NCBI GenBank assembly: GCA_910574455.1
Contig: CAJSYZ010000001.1
Location: 3,827,424 to 3,891,423 of the forward strand
DNA: 64,000 bases
Reading direction: 5' to 3'
Origin: Trichaptum fuscoviolaceum
Taxonomy: Eukaryota; Basidiomycota; Agaricomycetes; Hymenochaetales; Trichaptaceae
The translations under genes were made by a program, and so were the position numbers. Below are positions 46,566 to 59,171 of this stretch, one piece after another. The first letter of the stretch is position 1. Each line of letters opens with the position of its first letter. Below the pieces are notes generated by a model, which did not search any database, was not told the DNA's origin, and saw nothing but the letters and a program-made list of their open reading frames with translations.

Positions 46566-46602
46566 GCTCCTCCTCCTCCTCCTCCTCCTCCTCCTCCTCC
46601 TT
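46566..46602. repeat. (CTC)n trinucleotide microsatellite
   Basis: About twelve uninterrupted CTC units lie just outside the candidate right terminus, in non-coding DNA downstream of the reductase gene. Confidence 0.9.
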
Positions 46603-46838
46603 ACAAGCGATTTTGATGTTCACTATCTTATAGCATTCGTCTCAGCGAAGTCATCGACTCTGAAGAAGTGGGCATAAATTAATCTTGTAACAGCGGCCTA
46701 CTGTCTTCAAGAGTCTTATAGGTATCTTTGAGCTCGTAGGTCTTGGGCAACTACGAGTTCTATATTGTTCCAGGCAGCACTTTCTTGTAAACAACATGCA
46801 TGTAGCCAGCTCAATAATTGCGATGATTCGCACTATTT

Positions 46839-48291
46839 CTACGCGCTTGCATCCTCCTCTGTCCAGCTCTTCTCGACCTCCAACAACGACTTAGCCGTAT
46901 CCTCAGCCGTCTGCCTCCAATCCACATACTCCTTCAACCCAAGCACACCCGCAGTCCTGCTCACATCGACTTTCATCGTTCTCAAAGGCTCCCTCTCTTC
47001 CGCACCCTCAGCGACCGCCGGCAAGCGCGCCCCCAGCTCCGGCAGCGCCCCGCGCAGATGGAGCACCGCGTCGAGCCAGGACATAGACGGGCCCGAGACG
47101 ATGAGGCGCTTACGCCCGACCCGCGTCGACGGCGGCGCACGCAATGCGAGGATGTGCGCGCGCGCGACATCGCGCACATCGACCGTCAGCGGGGGCGGGG
47201 CCTGTGGGACACGGTCGATCGTGTTAGCGGGACCGCCGCTGGGGAGGACGGCCTGGTAGAAGAGCGCGGCTGTGGAGAGCGCCCTGATGTCCCCCTTCTG
47301 TATTTTTGTCCCCGGCGCAAATGGGCCATACACGAACGTTGGGTTGACTGCAGTTAAGTGACATCAGTTGCACAGATTCTATTCAGTGGACATTGGCTCA
47401 GCGAGAAAAAGATACGTACTCGTCGTAATGTCGATCTCCGGATGCGTGTCCGCGAAGGCCCATACCTCTCTCTCTGCAGCCGTCTTCGCCGCCATATACA
47501 CCCACATATCATCATGCTCCTCTTTCAAGGCCTGCTCGCGCGTCGTCTGGTTCCAGTCCCTCTCCGACAAGACCTTGGAACTGTCGTACATGTCCTCCAG
47601 CCTGTCTGGGTTCAACGCCGACACGCTACTGCTGGTGATTACCGCCTTCCGAATGCCCACCGCTGCGGCCTGTCTCAGGATGTTCATCGTGCCCTCCACA
47701 GCTCCCTGGGACACTCATACGTCAATTCTTCTTCTTCTCATACTCGATACCGAGACTTACGTCGATCATCCCAGCTGGATCTGCTTGTCCAGGCATGGGA
47801 GCCGCGACGTGAATGACTGCACCCACACCTTACAGAAACAAATGAAGAAAAGGTCAGTTCTTTGCTCAACCCTGTGCACAGATGCTATAAAACGGACCTC
47901 TCAAAGCATCCGAATAATCCCCCGTAGCAAGGTTTTCGACACCTACAACATCGACCTTGCCCTCATACCTTTCGCGGAGGGCTTCGACTTTGCCGGAACG
48001 TGCGGTCCTGTGTCGCGTGTTCAATCAATTCAATCCAGGAAACGATATACACGGACAAAATTCTAATGTAAGTATCTTGTTCACGGGCTATACGAAAAGA
48101 GTACACTAACGCTCGGACAGTATACCCAGCTTGCAGCGCCTGCTGCAACACATGCGCGCCGATATACCCCGTGGCACCCGTGATCTGTAAGTCGCAAGTC
48201 AAGTAAGTACAAGCTGCTTGACAATCGTACGGGCGCGATGAAGGCACACAGCACGTACCAAGACGAGCGGCAACTCTCTGGCACCTGACAT
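46839..48291 (-). CDS. NAD(P)-dependent reductase/epimerase, dihydroflavonol-4-reductase-like (extended SDR)
   Basis: Extended short-chain dehydrogenase that reduces a carbonyl or epimerises a substrate with NAD(P)H, likely cytosolic. Exons on the complement: 48259..48291, 48111..48184, 47898..48007, 47761..47828, 47420..47705 and 46839..47347 (359 residues). The cofactor motif TGATGYIG lies at residues 13-20, followed by HVLQQALQAGYTVRATARS. VIHVAAPMPG is the typical post-beta4 motif. Ser in KAVITSSSVSAL, then YxxxK as VYMAAKTAAE, form the active site. INPTFVYGPF is the usual substrate-loop motif, and VDVRDVARAHILAL is the conserved C-terminal segment. The family includes methylglyoxal, aldehyde and cinnamoyl-type reductases, and the true substrate is not readable. 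It is the first intact host gene to the right of the island. Confidence 0.92.
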
Positions 48292-49201
48292 CGTTGGTAT
48301 TGCGATATGTCACTGTTGTCTGAGGAACGTATGCGAATGGGTGCTAGGGAAAGAGCTAATAGTTGGTCTTTCTCTTGCTTATCTTCTGAATGACCTACTC
48401 TACAGACCTATGGGGCATTCTTTATACCTCTCTGACTGAACTGTACCCAGTTCAGCGCCATTAACCGTGACGTATTCACGCTGTCTTCCAACCGCGCAGT
48501 ATGACAAAAACTCTCCGTGGAGGACACGCACTCTCGACTTTGCTTATACACATTAGTGTAACACACGCCGAGCCGCGCTCTACTATCTAGCTGCCAAGTA
48601 ATACGCACACTCAGCTGGGGACTTGAGTTCGAACTTCGTTCACCTATCCGGCCATCGGTGACGAGGCAGTCTGTGCCCGAGGTTCATTGACTACAAGATG
48701 GCCTTACCAATATCTACTCGCTTTCCTCCTGTGCCCAATTCAGCAGAATGCATCTGTGGCCAGAAGCATGGTGGGCTTGCGAGGATAAGACACTCCATTT
48801 GGCTTGACGGCCATGTACGGTGTCTGAGCAATATTGGCATACTGGAATCCCTACGTATGATATGTACATTCTCTTCAGGCGTGCATCAATTATATGTTAC
48901 AATCCTCAATATTTGTCGGTGGTACGAGCGAGTGCTAAGGAGGGGAAAGAGCAGGGCGGAAGAAATGTTTACATTCTATTATGAGGAAAACAACGTGGAA
49001 GGAGGAAGAAACGGGAAAGCAAACCAAAGCAACAATGTCCCTACCTACACGCATCTCTCTTACTTTCCCCTTCTCATTAGTCTCTATCCTTCCTTCTATT
49101 CATCACTCCTATCCTTTCACTATTATTCTCTTACCTCCATGTCTATCTATTTCACTGACATCTAGAACCGCCAGCGCGTGTACAAACGTGCCAGTCAAAG
49201 A
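48292..49201. other. Intergenic region between reductase and white collar-2 homologue
   Basis: This holds the reductase promoter (right next to its start) and the wc-2 3' flank. ORFs such as the plus-strand one at 48698-49165 lack any family signature and were not accepted. Confidence 0.5.
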
Positions 49202-51408
49202 TTAATACCCGGGGTACGCCCCCCTCTGCTGGTGTTGCTGCTGGTGCTGGTGCTGGCTCGGATTCCCCCCGCGTGCCGCCGCCCACTGCTCAGCCTGAGC
49301 GAATGCATGCGAGAAGCCACCATGGCTCGACGCTTCATCGTGATACACCATCCTGTCATGAGCGTCCGCATATCCCGCGCTCGCAGTGGATGACTCGCCG
49401 TAGTGCTGCTGGTGCTGGTGCTGTTGCAGACCATGCACATCGACGGACACCAGCGCAGAGACTGGACTGAGGTACTCCGAGCTCGTGCCTCCTGGTGCGT
49501 GTCCGCCTCCACCTTGGCCGCCGCTGCCGTACCCGCCGTAAACAAAATCATGCGCCCCCTGGCCATGTATAGGCGACGCCTGCGCAGGCGACGCGGTAGA
49601 CGGAACGACGTGCATGCCCATCCCGACATGATCGTGTCCGCCATGGAGAGGCCGCCCCAACAATACCGACAGACCCTGCGCGTTATGGCCATACACATGC
49701 TCGTTCCCATGCATCTGTTGCTGATTCTGTTCGGACCGCTGCTGCTGCTGTTGATGTTTTTGACCGCCCGATTTCCGTGCAGGTGCAGGTGCAGGTGCAG
49801 GTGCAGACGACAACAAAGGCGTCACCGACAGCGCCGCGTTTGGCACCGGCTCTAGACGTGTCGCCCGTCTGCCCGACGCCGATGGCGAGCTACCCATGTA
49901 TGTGTACGGCGAGGGCCACTGGCCATGCACTGCTCCTCCTTGAGCTTCACCGGCCTGTCCTGCTTGACCTTGACCTTGACCTATAGAGTGTATAATATAA
50001 GCGTAAGCGAATCAAAGACTTAGCACTGGGTTGCAAATAACGAGTAGGCTGACCATTTGATGGAGTCGCAGCTTCGCCTTCATCGGGCTTCGAGCGCGCG
50101 CGTTTGGCCCAACGTAGCCCACATGCATTGCACAGCGTCTTGGGGCCCTTCGGGCCCTTGCGCCACTCGGGCGAGTCTGTGCGACCGCAGGTGACGCAAA
50201 CATGCTGACTATCGACCGAATGGGCCTTCTTTAGCTAGTGCATACATTCATGTATTCATGTATTCATGAATGTATGGATGCGGATGTGCGGCAAACGCGC
50301 GTGTGCATTGCATGTACATGGTACACGAGAATGCGCGGAGGTGATAGATGTTAGGAAGGTAAGCTGGGGTGCTCGACACACGCGTTCGACAGAAAGAAAG
50401 AACTACCAACCTTCTTCTTGCGTCCGCCCTCCTCGTCGTCCGCGTCCCCAGCGGCGAAGTCGGACGCGCTGAGGATCGTCGGGCTCATAGTACCGTCCTC
50501 GCCCATATTCACGCGTCCAAAGACATGCGTGAACCCCGGCTGCGCCCCTTCGGCGGTAGAGGACGAGAGAATCACGTTGAGCCCCGAGGACGAGGATGAG
50601 GCGGTCGAGGCGGCCATGCGCTGCTGGTGCTGGAGGGTTTTGAGTTCGGCGAGCCGAAGTTTGAGGCGCTCGTTCTCCATTTTGCATTCGAGGAACGTGT
50701 TCAGCCTAGAGTAGTCTGTTAACCGCAAGACGATGAAAGGTTATATAAATGCTCCACGTACGCGGCCATATTGCGACTTGGATACGGTTTTGCCACGAGA
50801 AAGAAATAGTGGCACTCGACATGTTCCGGCAGATATAGAGCATGACCCTTGATCTCAAATAAAAGTTCTTTATGTACGGGTGTGGCTGAGCGATCGGTAT
50901 TATTCGTGCCACTGAAGGTTGCTTTGGACTTCAAGCGCGAGTAGCAGAAGAGCTCCTGACGTCGATTAAGAGAATCTTGGAACCGGCGGCAGAAAGCTTC
51001 CTTGTCATCGTCTAGATGGACGGATATAACGGAGCCGATGATCATATTAGCACCGAGAATAAGATTACGAGTTATGATTTTAAGGTGACGCAAACCCTGT
51101 CGAAAGGGCGCAAACTTGAACTCACTGTTGATGAACTTTAACACGTCCATGTCCACCATCTCTTCGACGTCCCAGCCCAGGGCCTCGCTCGCGCCCGGAT
51201 TCGCGTACTGAATGACGCGAGTGAAATCGAGCACGAAGAGAACGGTGTCGGGGAGCTCAGAAAAGAGGATATCCGTCCACTTTTTGCGGCGGGTGAACTC
51301 GAAGGTGGCTGCGTTGTTGTTGTTCGCGCTGCTGACGCGTTTTGTCGGCTGAGCGGGCATGGTGAGGGGAGGGGGCACGGGGGAGAGGGACTGGATGTAG
51401 GCGGACAT
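49202..51408 (-). CDS. wc-2: White collar-2 homologue: PAS and GATA zinc-finger light-response regulator
   Basis: Transcription factor that partners with the white collar-1 photoreceptor to drive blue-light responses, acting in the nucleus. Exons on the complement: 51126..51408, 50762..51011, 50411..50705, 50054..50234 and 49202..49980 (595 residues). The PAS domain is at about residues 35-170 ([20 protein letters not shown], then [15 protein letters not shown], then a region containing [20 protein letters not shown]). A short coiled coil follows ([20 protein letters not shown]), then the GATA finger [16 protein letters not shown]...[11 protein letters not shown] with 18 residues between the Cys pairs. 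The C-terminal 250 residues are rich in Gln, His, Gly and Ala-Pro repeats, suited to activation. The intron in the PAS domain is 114 nt, divisible by three and free of stops, so retention would keep the frame. Confidence 0.95.
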
Positions 51409-54400
51409 GAGGATCACGATGGTCGTGGTTGTAGACGAAGAGGAGAAGACTGGGGGAGGGAGGTTGATAGAGGCGTCTAATTGCAGCTCCTCACGCGTTG
51501 CAGACGTGCCCGCGGCCGAGTAAGCACCTGCTCCTGCACACTGTGGAGCTCCCTCCTACTACTACATATTTTGTTCGCCGTTTTATTGCATTACGGGATC
51601 ACGATAGTAGATTGCTCTTCGGCGAAAAGCACGAGCCTCAGTGGGAGCCCGAAAGCAAAAAGTGTGCAGAGCAAAGACAGCTTCCTTGCAAGAGGACATC
51701 GCATATAGACAATCCAGGGCAACACACTGTATTGTTCCTGTCCGTCTGCGCAATTCAAGTCCAGTGTACGTCGCCCCGCTCGCATTCCGGAGAACATCCT
51801 GTGGTACGCGATTGCAGACGGGCGAAAAACCAGCTCGATTTGTGCATATTCTTCATTTCAGCGTCTATCACAGCGGCAGATGCAGAAGACAGCACCAAAT
51901 CATCGAGTATTCCTGAGCATTTCCGACCAGAGTTGTTGCAGAACAATGTATCCAAAGCTTTGATGTGGTACCGGCCATTCAAGTTCCGGCGACAGTCTGA
52001 ACTTTTGCTTCCGTGCAGAAGAACATACCGGACAATTCCGAAGCTTCCTCGGCCAGGAGTTCAAGTTGATGCCGAAGTCAATGAACTCTCTTGACTTACT
52101 TCAGCCTGAGGTTCGTCACTTATCGCAGCACAATTTTTCGCATCTCGTTACTACTCGACCTATCTACACAGTGCTGCTTAGCAGCCAGCGTTTGGCTCGT
52201 ATCGGCAATTCGACTGCGGTGCCTTTCGAAGTTCGCTCTACTCGTACCCAACGGAATAGTCCAGAGTCCAGACTTGAGTGCCCAAGCCTCCTTCGCTACC
52301 CCGACAGATAAAACTAAAAGCTTCAGAAAAAACGAACAAGATCAGAAAATCAAGAACGGAATCATAAGGACTCGAGCCTCCCACATGCACACACATGCAA
52401 CCTCATACCCATAATCGAGGACAACAATAAGCAAGCGAGCATCTTACCTACGTCAAGGGAACTCGCCTATCACTGAACTTCTAAAGGCCAATGGCCAATG
52501 GCATTGTGTCATCTTCAGGTCATCCGATGGAACAGCATCTGCAATTCGCATAGTCGGAGCCATGCGGCCACGGCGTCGAGCAGAAATCAACAGCACTGAT
52601 GCAAGTCAAATACTCTGACATCTATCTCCAGGAGGCTCAGCCCGCGACAGTACAGATGTACATAAAGTATTTGACATCATGATCATCCCCGTCGCGCGAT
52701 GATGATCGGCAGGGAAGACAATAAGCAGCATCTCCCGAGTTCATTGTCCAGCGAAATGTCCTGCGCCTACTGGGATTGACAGTTGATTCGAAACACAGAT
52801 AGACCTTGATGTCAACAGTCGCTAGTACGCTGAGACACTTCATCGTGAGCCTACTGATGCGTAAATGTCAGCGGAGGACATCGCTGTTGAGAGTAGGATG
52901 TCTGCACCTGCCAGTGGTCTCCGAGTCTGTGCACTCAGCTCAAACTGACGGTCCACCGCAACTGGTAGAGTTGCAGGGTCGACGGCTTCCGATAAAGAAA
53001 TAAACCCGATAGAAAAAAGTCGAAGCGCAGGGGCGTCAACTTGAATGAAAGAACAAGAGAAATAGAAGAACATCAGAAATTGAATTCAAGAGAAGAGGAC
53101 TTGACTCTATTTTTTTCCTCAGGCATCAAATCATCCGGCCGGTGCCAGTGCGGGAATTCCCGGAATTTGCGATCTGCGGGGACTCGGGGATTGGCACGTA
53201 AAACGGACAAAAACATCAGTAATAAACCTCCGCCTCTGCAGACAACGAGAAGGGAGGCTGTTACTCCATATAACAAGATGACAAGGATAAATATTCAGAA
53301 TACAATGCTCGAAATTGGTGACCGCATATACATGTATGTGCATACAGTACATATATGCACCTCCCGGATAGCCCGGACAAAACTCTTCCCCACTGACTGG
53401 ACTCGGTCACTCGGAGTCAATGCAATGCTCGTCGAGGTAGCGACGGATATTCACAGCATTGAATCATAATTGAATACTTTCATACAGTATACTAATGGTT
53501 CCTAACCATGGTCCATCGTGGCGTTCCGCCTTCATCTTCTAGGGCGTTATCGTTGCGAAGGCAGGCCGTCGGCTTCTGATCGTCCTCAGGTTGCGCTTGT
53601 GCATCTATGGATCAAACCGCGCCACGACCACAACCACAGATCCCGACAGCCCTGCACATCAATTAAACTTAGATACAATTATTTTACTTATACATAAACT
53701 GCATACATATGCGGGGTTTTTCTCTGGAGGAATTATCTAGAGTTTCTATTCAGAAAAGATAGCGCGAGGGGATGATCATGATGATCTCTCTCACTGGTCA
53801 GCCCCAAATTCATGTAACTTACAGTGCACACACTTTAGAATACCTCGAGAATAATCGACCGTTTTTGTCGTAATTTGTACAATCTTTTCTTTTTTTGTTA
53901 CATTCCAAGGACAGAGACAAAAAAGACGAAAAGAGAAGAAAAGGGAAAGTGTTCGCTACTACGGTTGTGTCTAGTATTACAACAAACTAAGTTACTATAT
54001 AACTTCCATTTCGTTCGCCTGGAATCCTTCGCATACATAGCGTAGTACGAAGGAGAAAAGGGGGGAAAGTCCAAGTGGATAGTATGATCCGTTTTGTTGC
54101 GTGCCTCCGGGGGTGGATGCGTACAAGAAGATGCATTAAGCGGATAGAAGAGAGGGAGGACGCAGAATCCAGTACAACAACAACGAAGGTGTACACTGGA
54201 AACAGACCAACAACAGGAGGTACAGAGAGTTTTTGAGGTTCGGATACGAGAAGGGGGGGGGGGGGGTTGTATACAGCAGCGGCGCAAGCATCAAGCAGCG
54301 TATGGCTCCAAAAGCAAAAGCGGCCGGCGTTGATAATAAAATGCCCTATCAAAGGAACGAACGTGCGAGCGATTGAGTCGAATCGTCAACGATTGTGAGT

Positions 54401-54839
54401 TGTCTGTTTTTTTGTCGCTAGTGAAATGATTGTGTGCGGCGTGCCAGCGTGGGTTGTAAGCACGAGTTCGGGGGGTACCAGTTTTCAGTCGATGAAAAGA
54501 TTTAGAGAAGACGAAGAAATCGAAAGTGCACAAAGCGAAGTGGGAAAACGATTGGAAAAGGTGACGCTCGCAAAGAGGTTCGACGGGCGAGGCGTCTGTC
54601 CGTCATTAGTTCTGGCAGAGAAACGAATGGATAAATAGGCTCGCAAGAAATTACTAGCGGGCGCACACGCCTTTAGTAGGGGCGAGGGCACCGGAGAAGA
54701 TCGAAGCGTCGAGAGTGAAACGAGAAAGAAATGCCGAATGTGATTGAGTATGAAAGTAAGTTGATGATGCTTGGTGCGAGTTGTAGTAAGTAACGTTCGC
54801 TCATTAGCATTACGAGTCGGCAGACAGAGTAGGGAAACA
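51409..54839. other. 3.4-kb gene-poor intergenic stretch
   Basis: This holds the wc-2 upstream region and the 3' flank of the BTB gene. Small ORFs on both strands (for example 51498-52094, 53041-53469 and 53898-54287) lack family signatures, codon-like bias or splicing logic. A G14 run lies at 54253-54266. No RNA gene could be recognised by eye. Its length suggests a large regulatory region or an unannotated non-coding RNA. Confidence 0.45.
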
Positions 54840-56181
54840 TTAGGCGGGCCTGCGTCTCCGCTTGGGCGAATGTTCAGGCGCATTAGGTCGGCTCCGGTTC
54901 CGCGTACGACCGCGCGGTGCGTCGTCCTCTTCAGCAGCAGTATTTTCGACTTTCTCTTCAAATTCCTCCATTCTGGACGAACGCTCCTCCCTCCGCAACC
55001 CGACATCGAGGCTCTTTCTTTGCCGCAGCATCGCCAGCCGTGTTGGACTAAGCCGGGGGCAGTCCTCTATGTCGATCTCGGTCGCAGGCGAGTAGTCTGG
55101 GTCCACGTCGGTCTCCGAGTCGTAGTCAGAACTGCTGCTGCTATCGTCGTCGTCGTCGAACTCCATATCATCGTCGCTCGAGTCCTCACCATCCCCAAAG
55201 TCGCTCGCACACTCGTAACCATCCTCTTCGTCCTCGTGGACGACGGGCGGGCGGCACTCAACGTGCGCGTGCGAGGGGGCGAGCCAGTTCGCGTACCAGC
55301 GACCGAGGAAGACCTTGATGCGCGTGCGCATACCGAGGTACTCGACGTTCCGCACCACGTCGTCCCACCGCAGCTGCTTCTTGTTCAGCGCGTCCTCGAG
55401 CACGGACGTCGTCCCGAAGTACATGTAGTGCACCAAATGCGGAAATGAGGCGGGGTGGGGTAGAGGTAGAAAAACCATTGGGTGTGAGGACGAGGAAGGG
55501 AGGATGCGTGGGAGTCGGCTTGGAGGTATGCTTTGCGCAGACGAATATGGCCCGGCTGGCGGCGGTGTTGTGGGGGAGTCGGGGCAGGTGGGCTTCATGT
55601 GCTCGAGCGGCGAGCGACCACTGAAGAGCGCGCGAAAGAGTGACGATTGGGCGAGAAGGTAGTCCAAATGGAGCTAGAGCAATGGCCAATACAATCAGCT
55701 CAATATCCCCCTTTTCAAGAGCCAGTAGAACAGTCAAAGCTACCTTGCTTGTCATACGAGTCACTCGAGAAACTGTGGGTGTAGGCTCAGTTACTCGGCG
55801 ACCCAGACCAGCCGGGTGATTAGGGCGTATACGTGATGCGGTCGGTTCGGGTGGCGGAGTCAAGGGCATATTAAGACTACATGGTGTAGAATTACGAGTA
55901 GGGCGTACGCGAGGCGTCGGTACGATGGGAACAACTTGCACATAACGTCCGATAAGCAAATCCGACGCAAACACCACGATCGAGCACTCACTTATTGTGC
56001 AATCTGCAGTCTCTGGCTTGTCCCAGTAATGAATGGCTAGATTATGAAGCTGGTCGAGGATATACGGCAGGGGGACATTCTCGAGTGCGGGGGGAGGGAA
56101 CGGTCTTGGGACAAAAGGGCCTACCGGGGCGCAACTTGAAGTTGAAGAATCTCGGACAACAGAGGACGAGTCGACCACCAT
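54840..56181 (-). CDS. BTB/POZ-domain protein
   Basis: Fungal BTB-fold protein of a family common in Agaricomycetes, with an unknown partner. Exons on the complement: 55992..56181, 55744..55934 and 54840..55673 (404 residues). The N-terminus reads FVPRPFPPPALENVPLPYIL and HNLAIHYWDKPETADCTI, the start of the split BTB fold. A Pro/Thr/Arg-rich insertion follows (about residues 65-125). The fold resumes at KLHLDYLLAQSSLFRALFSG, then VFLPLPHPASFPHLVHYMYF, and ends with VRNVEYLGMRTRIKVFLGRW. The C-terminal 130 residues hold long Asp/Glu and Ser runs, then an Arg/Lys-rich tail (PEHSPKRRRRPA) that could be a nuclear localisation signal. The start ATG was chosen because MVVDSS begins the conserved block; upstream in-frame codons look non-coding. 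Confidence 0.85.
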
Positions 56182-57419
56182 GGCGTCGCTTTTGTTGAGA
56201 GCGTGAGGGGTGGACGACTGTAAGAAAACGAAGGGGGAAGAGTAAGATAATAAGCAAAAGTCCAAGAGCGTCGATACAAAAGAGCGAGAGCAGCGAAGGG
56301 AGGATGGCAGTACGCACTTAACCTTCCACTCGTCCTCCTAATGAGGCAGCCACGACCCGGTCCCACGGTCGCCAGTCGTCTTGCCCACAGGTGACCAAAG
56401 CAACCTCTCCTCCTAACCCACAAAAACTATATATTATCTCCTTGCCAATCGCTCCGGATACACCTCAGAAAAGCCGTTCTCGACGTACACGACCCCCTTC
56501 TGGTTGTTGCGGGAGACATCCTATTTTTCTAATTTCCCCTTCCATTCCTCACCCCGATCAATCTCATGCTCTTATTGTCTTCGCAGAATGCAGACACAGG
56601 GCACGCCAGTCCCCCTTCCCGACTGCACGGCCAGCTGGCAAGCGGTTCAAACGTCTGATACAGTCTGTCTCTCCACGTGTAGCTATCATTCCCTGTCGGC
56701 CCCATGTCCCTTTCTCCCCAAATGAGCTCGCACTGGGATCTAATTGTCGAACACAGCTAGTCTCGATCAGACAAAGACACCTTCGCCGAGCAATTTAGCT
56801 CTCGGCCATACAAGGTCATATACCGAGCAAATGGCCGTGATCGCCATACTTGCCACACTCGCCGACGAACTCAATCTCATAACGCAGATTGGATATTGAA
56901 GTGAATCCCCCAAGGCATTGTTGACGGCTGAAACATCATCGTACACCATTATCGCGGCAATGTCCGCTTATTAGCAAACGTATACAGAGAAGAGAACACG
57001 AAGAAGAAACATGGGAAAGGACTGTGGTCATGAGTGTACAGGTTGGCGTTTGTGCGAGAAGAGAAAGTGCGAAGGCCTGGGCAGAAATAATGAACAGACA
57101 GGAACAAGGGAGAGGACTAGGAAAAAAAATAGTACACAGGAGTCAGTTTCTGAGGTGAGACGATTACAAGAAAGATATTAGCAGACTTACCAACATAGCA
57201 TGGCAAAGAAGCAGACCCGGGGATCTAGTCGTCAATTATAAAGATTTGGGTTTCAAGTGCGGGTATGCGCCGGTCGGGAGTAGATCTCTGTCCGCTGAAA
57301 ATGCAAAGCAAGAAAACATGAAAAGCATGATGGGCGTCAGAAGATTTTCGACCTCGAGTATGTACGTCTTGCTAAGTGGAAAGGTAAGGATGAAAACGAA
57401 TCGTCGAGTTTGGGTCTAA
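56182..57419. other. Intergenic region between BTB gene and PAC1
   Basis: This holds the BTB gene promoter and the PAC1 3' flank. Several unsupported ORFs were ignored, and no repeat or RNA gene was recognised. Confidence 0.5.
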
Positions 57420-59171
57420 TCAAGGTGTCCAAATCTTTATCGTTTGATCTACGCTGCCTGTCGCGATAACATTGATTCGTTTCGCCTCCTCCGCTCCTTT
57501 ACTGTCAGCCCCAGCGCCATTGGCTTTGACCTCAGAACCCCCTATAGTCGCTCGGCCCCAAGCCATACTCTGCACGAAGTGTCCGTGTGCTTCTACGGTC
57601 TTCATACATCGCCCTGAAACAAGCTCCCATACACGCATCGACTTGTCATCGGAACATGACAATAGGAACTTGCCGGTTGGATGGAATACTAAAGCCCGAA
57701 CCCAGTTATCGTGGCCGGCCTAAGCAAAGAAATTAGTCGGTTACTTCAATCGCATTGAAGATAGGATTTACGAGAGTTCGGATGAGCTGCCCTGTCGACG
57801 CATCCCATATTTTTATCAACTTATCTCGACCGGCTGTCGCAACAAACAAGCCAGGTTGTTTCGATCGATCGGACTGGTGAGAAGTTCAGTAAGGAGGATG
57901 AAGTGTTCAGAAGGCCAAACACTCACGGTTATGCCTCCTAATTCTCGGATTGCAGGGTAAGCGTTAACCGGAGCGAATACAACAGTCTCGACGACATTAT
58001 CGTGTCCTCGCAGCTCGATCTTGGTTTCTCCAGATTGGAAATCAAATATCCGAGCGGTCTAGGCAAGTACTTAGCAACTGAAACAGTAAATGTTGTGAAT
58101 ATGTCTTACATGGTCATTTGAGCAGCTAGCGAGCAACCTTCCGTCGTCTGACGGAGTGACGCATCGTACCCAGTCATCGTGACCAGATATTAACCGTACT
58201 TGATGCCTGACTCGACAGCTTGGTTATTGAAAACAAAACATATCATTAAAGTAGAATCGCACCCTAACGCAACATCCCAGACGCGAATAGTGCGATCCCG
58301 TCCAGCACTAACAATGAAGCTATCTCCCGGCATAAACCTCACAGAAGACACGTTGTGGTCATGCCCAGGCATCGTCTTTATGTTCTTCCATTCGTTTTGT
58401 GTGTCCCAGATCTTAATGAATAGATCAGCCGAGCATGATACTAACGACGTCAGTGTTAGATTGCACACTCTACACAACTCTGGTTGGGACCACACCTAGT
58501 AGATTGCCCTTTGAGTCGAAATCGATGTCATTCACGACGCGTGTATGACCCTTCAACGTCCGCTCAAATTCGCCCGTCTCCCAGTCCCAAATCTTGATAG
58601 TCGCGTCATTACTGGCGGTCGCAACTAGTTGATAAAACGGATGGAAGGTGACTCTGGTAATTTCGCCACGGTGACCCGTTAAAACGCGTCCAGCAGGAGC
58701 TCGCGGTACCCAGTCTGATTGTGATGCAGCACGCTTCGCCGGTGACATAGAGACTTCCTCTTGTAAAGACGCATTTCGGTTCTCCAGGTCCATGATCTGC
58801 TCAAAATCAACCCCGCAACAAAATGTGCGCGCAATACGGTTCCAAACACGAGATGATTTGATATCAATCTGGATTCTCAGTTGGACAAAACTCTGATAGA
58901 GGCATACCACGCACTTTCTTCTGAAGGCGAATAACACTTGTCCACTTCTTCTCCAATAGTTGAGCATATTTGGACTTTGGATCTGGCGTGTAGTCAATGT
59001 TTGCTTCTGACTTTAAGACGTTGTATGCTTCTGTGAAGTTCTGCGAATAGAGATACTCTAAGATGGACTTATGTCTAAAAGCAATTCATCATACTCTATG
59101 AGTTCTATGCACGAGGTTCTGTGTGTGGTTGCTCACAACTCCTTTTTCTGCATTTCTGATAGAATCGACAT
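57420..59171 (-). CDS. PAC1: PAC1/LIS1 dynein regulator (LisH and WD40)
   Basis: Orthologue of LIS1/NudF/Pac1, which binds the dynein motor and controls nuclear migration and spindle positioning. Eight exons on the complement: 59137..59171, 58915..59074, 58496..58796, 58269..58440, 58110..58206, 57927..58058, 57772..57873 and 57420..57719, exactly 432 residues, the usual length. The LisH region is [20 protein letters not shown], then [20 protein letters not shown], then [12 protein letters not shown] and a short coiled coil ([14 protein letters not shown]). Seven WD repeats follow, for example [20 protein letters not shown], then [22 protein letters not shown] text (here [16 protein letters not shown]), [39 protein letters not shown] and a final [14 protein letters not shown]. 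The shared upstream region with the YTH gene suggests a divergent promoter. Confidence 0.96.

Noticed and set aside
46765..47259. 164-codon plus-strand ORF
   Set aside because: It is antisense to the last exon of the reductase, whose protein motifs and splice structure are clear. The plus-strand product is a Ser/Arg-rich shadow.
49403..49855. 150-codon plus-strand ORF over the white collar-2 C-terminus
   Set aside because: It is a shadow of the Gln/His-rich repeats on the minus strand and has no family signature.
53041..53469. 142-codon plus-strand ORF
   Set aside because: It has no family resemblance, lies in an A-rich region with no supporting splice structure, and is probably chance.
54771..55448. 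225-codon plus-strand ORF rich in Val and Arg
   Set aside because: It is antisense to the acidic tail and BTB core of the minus-strand gene. Its composition is explained by the complement of Asp/Ser codons.
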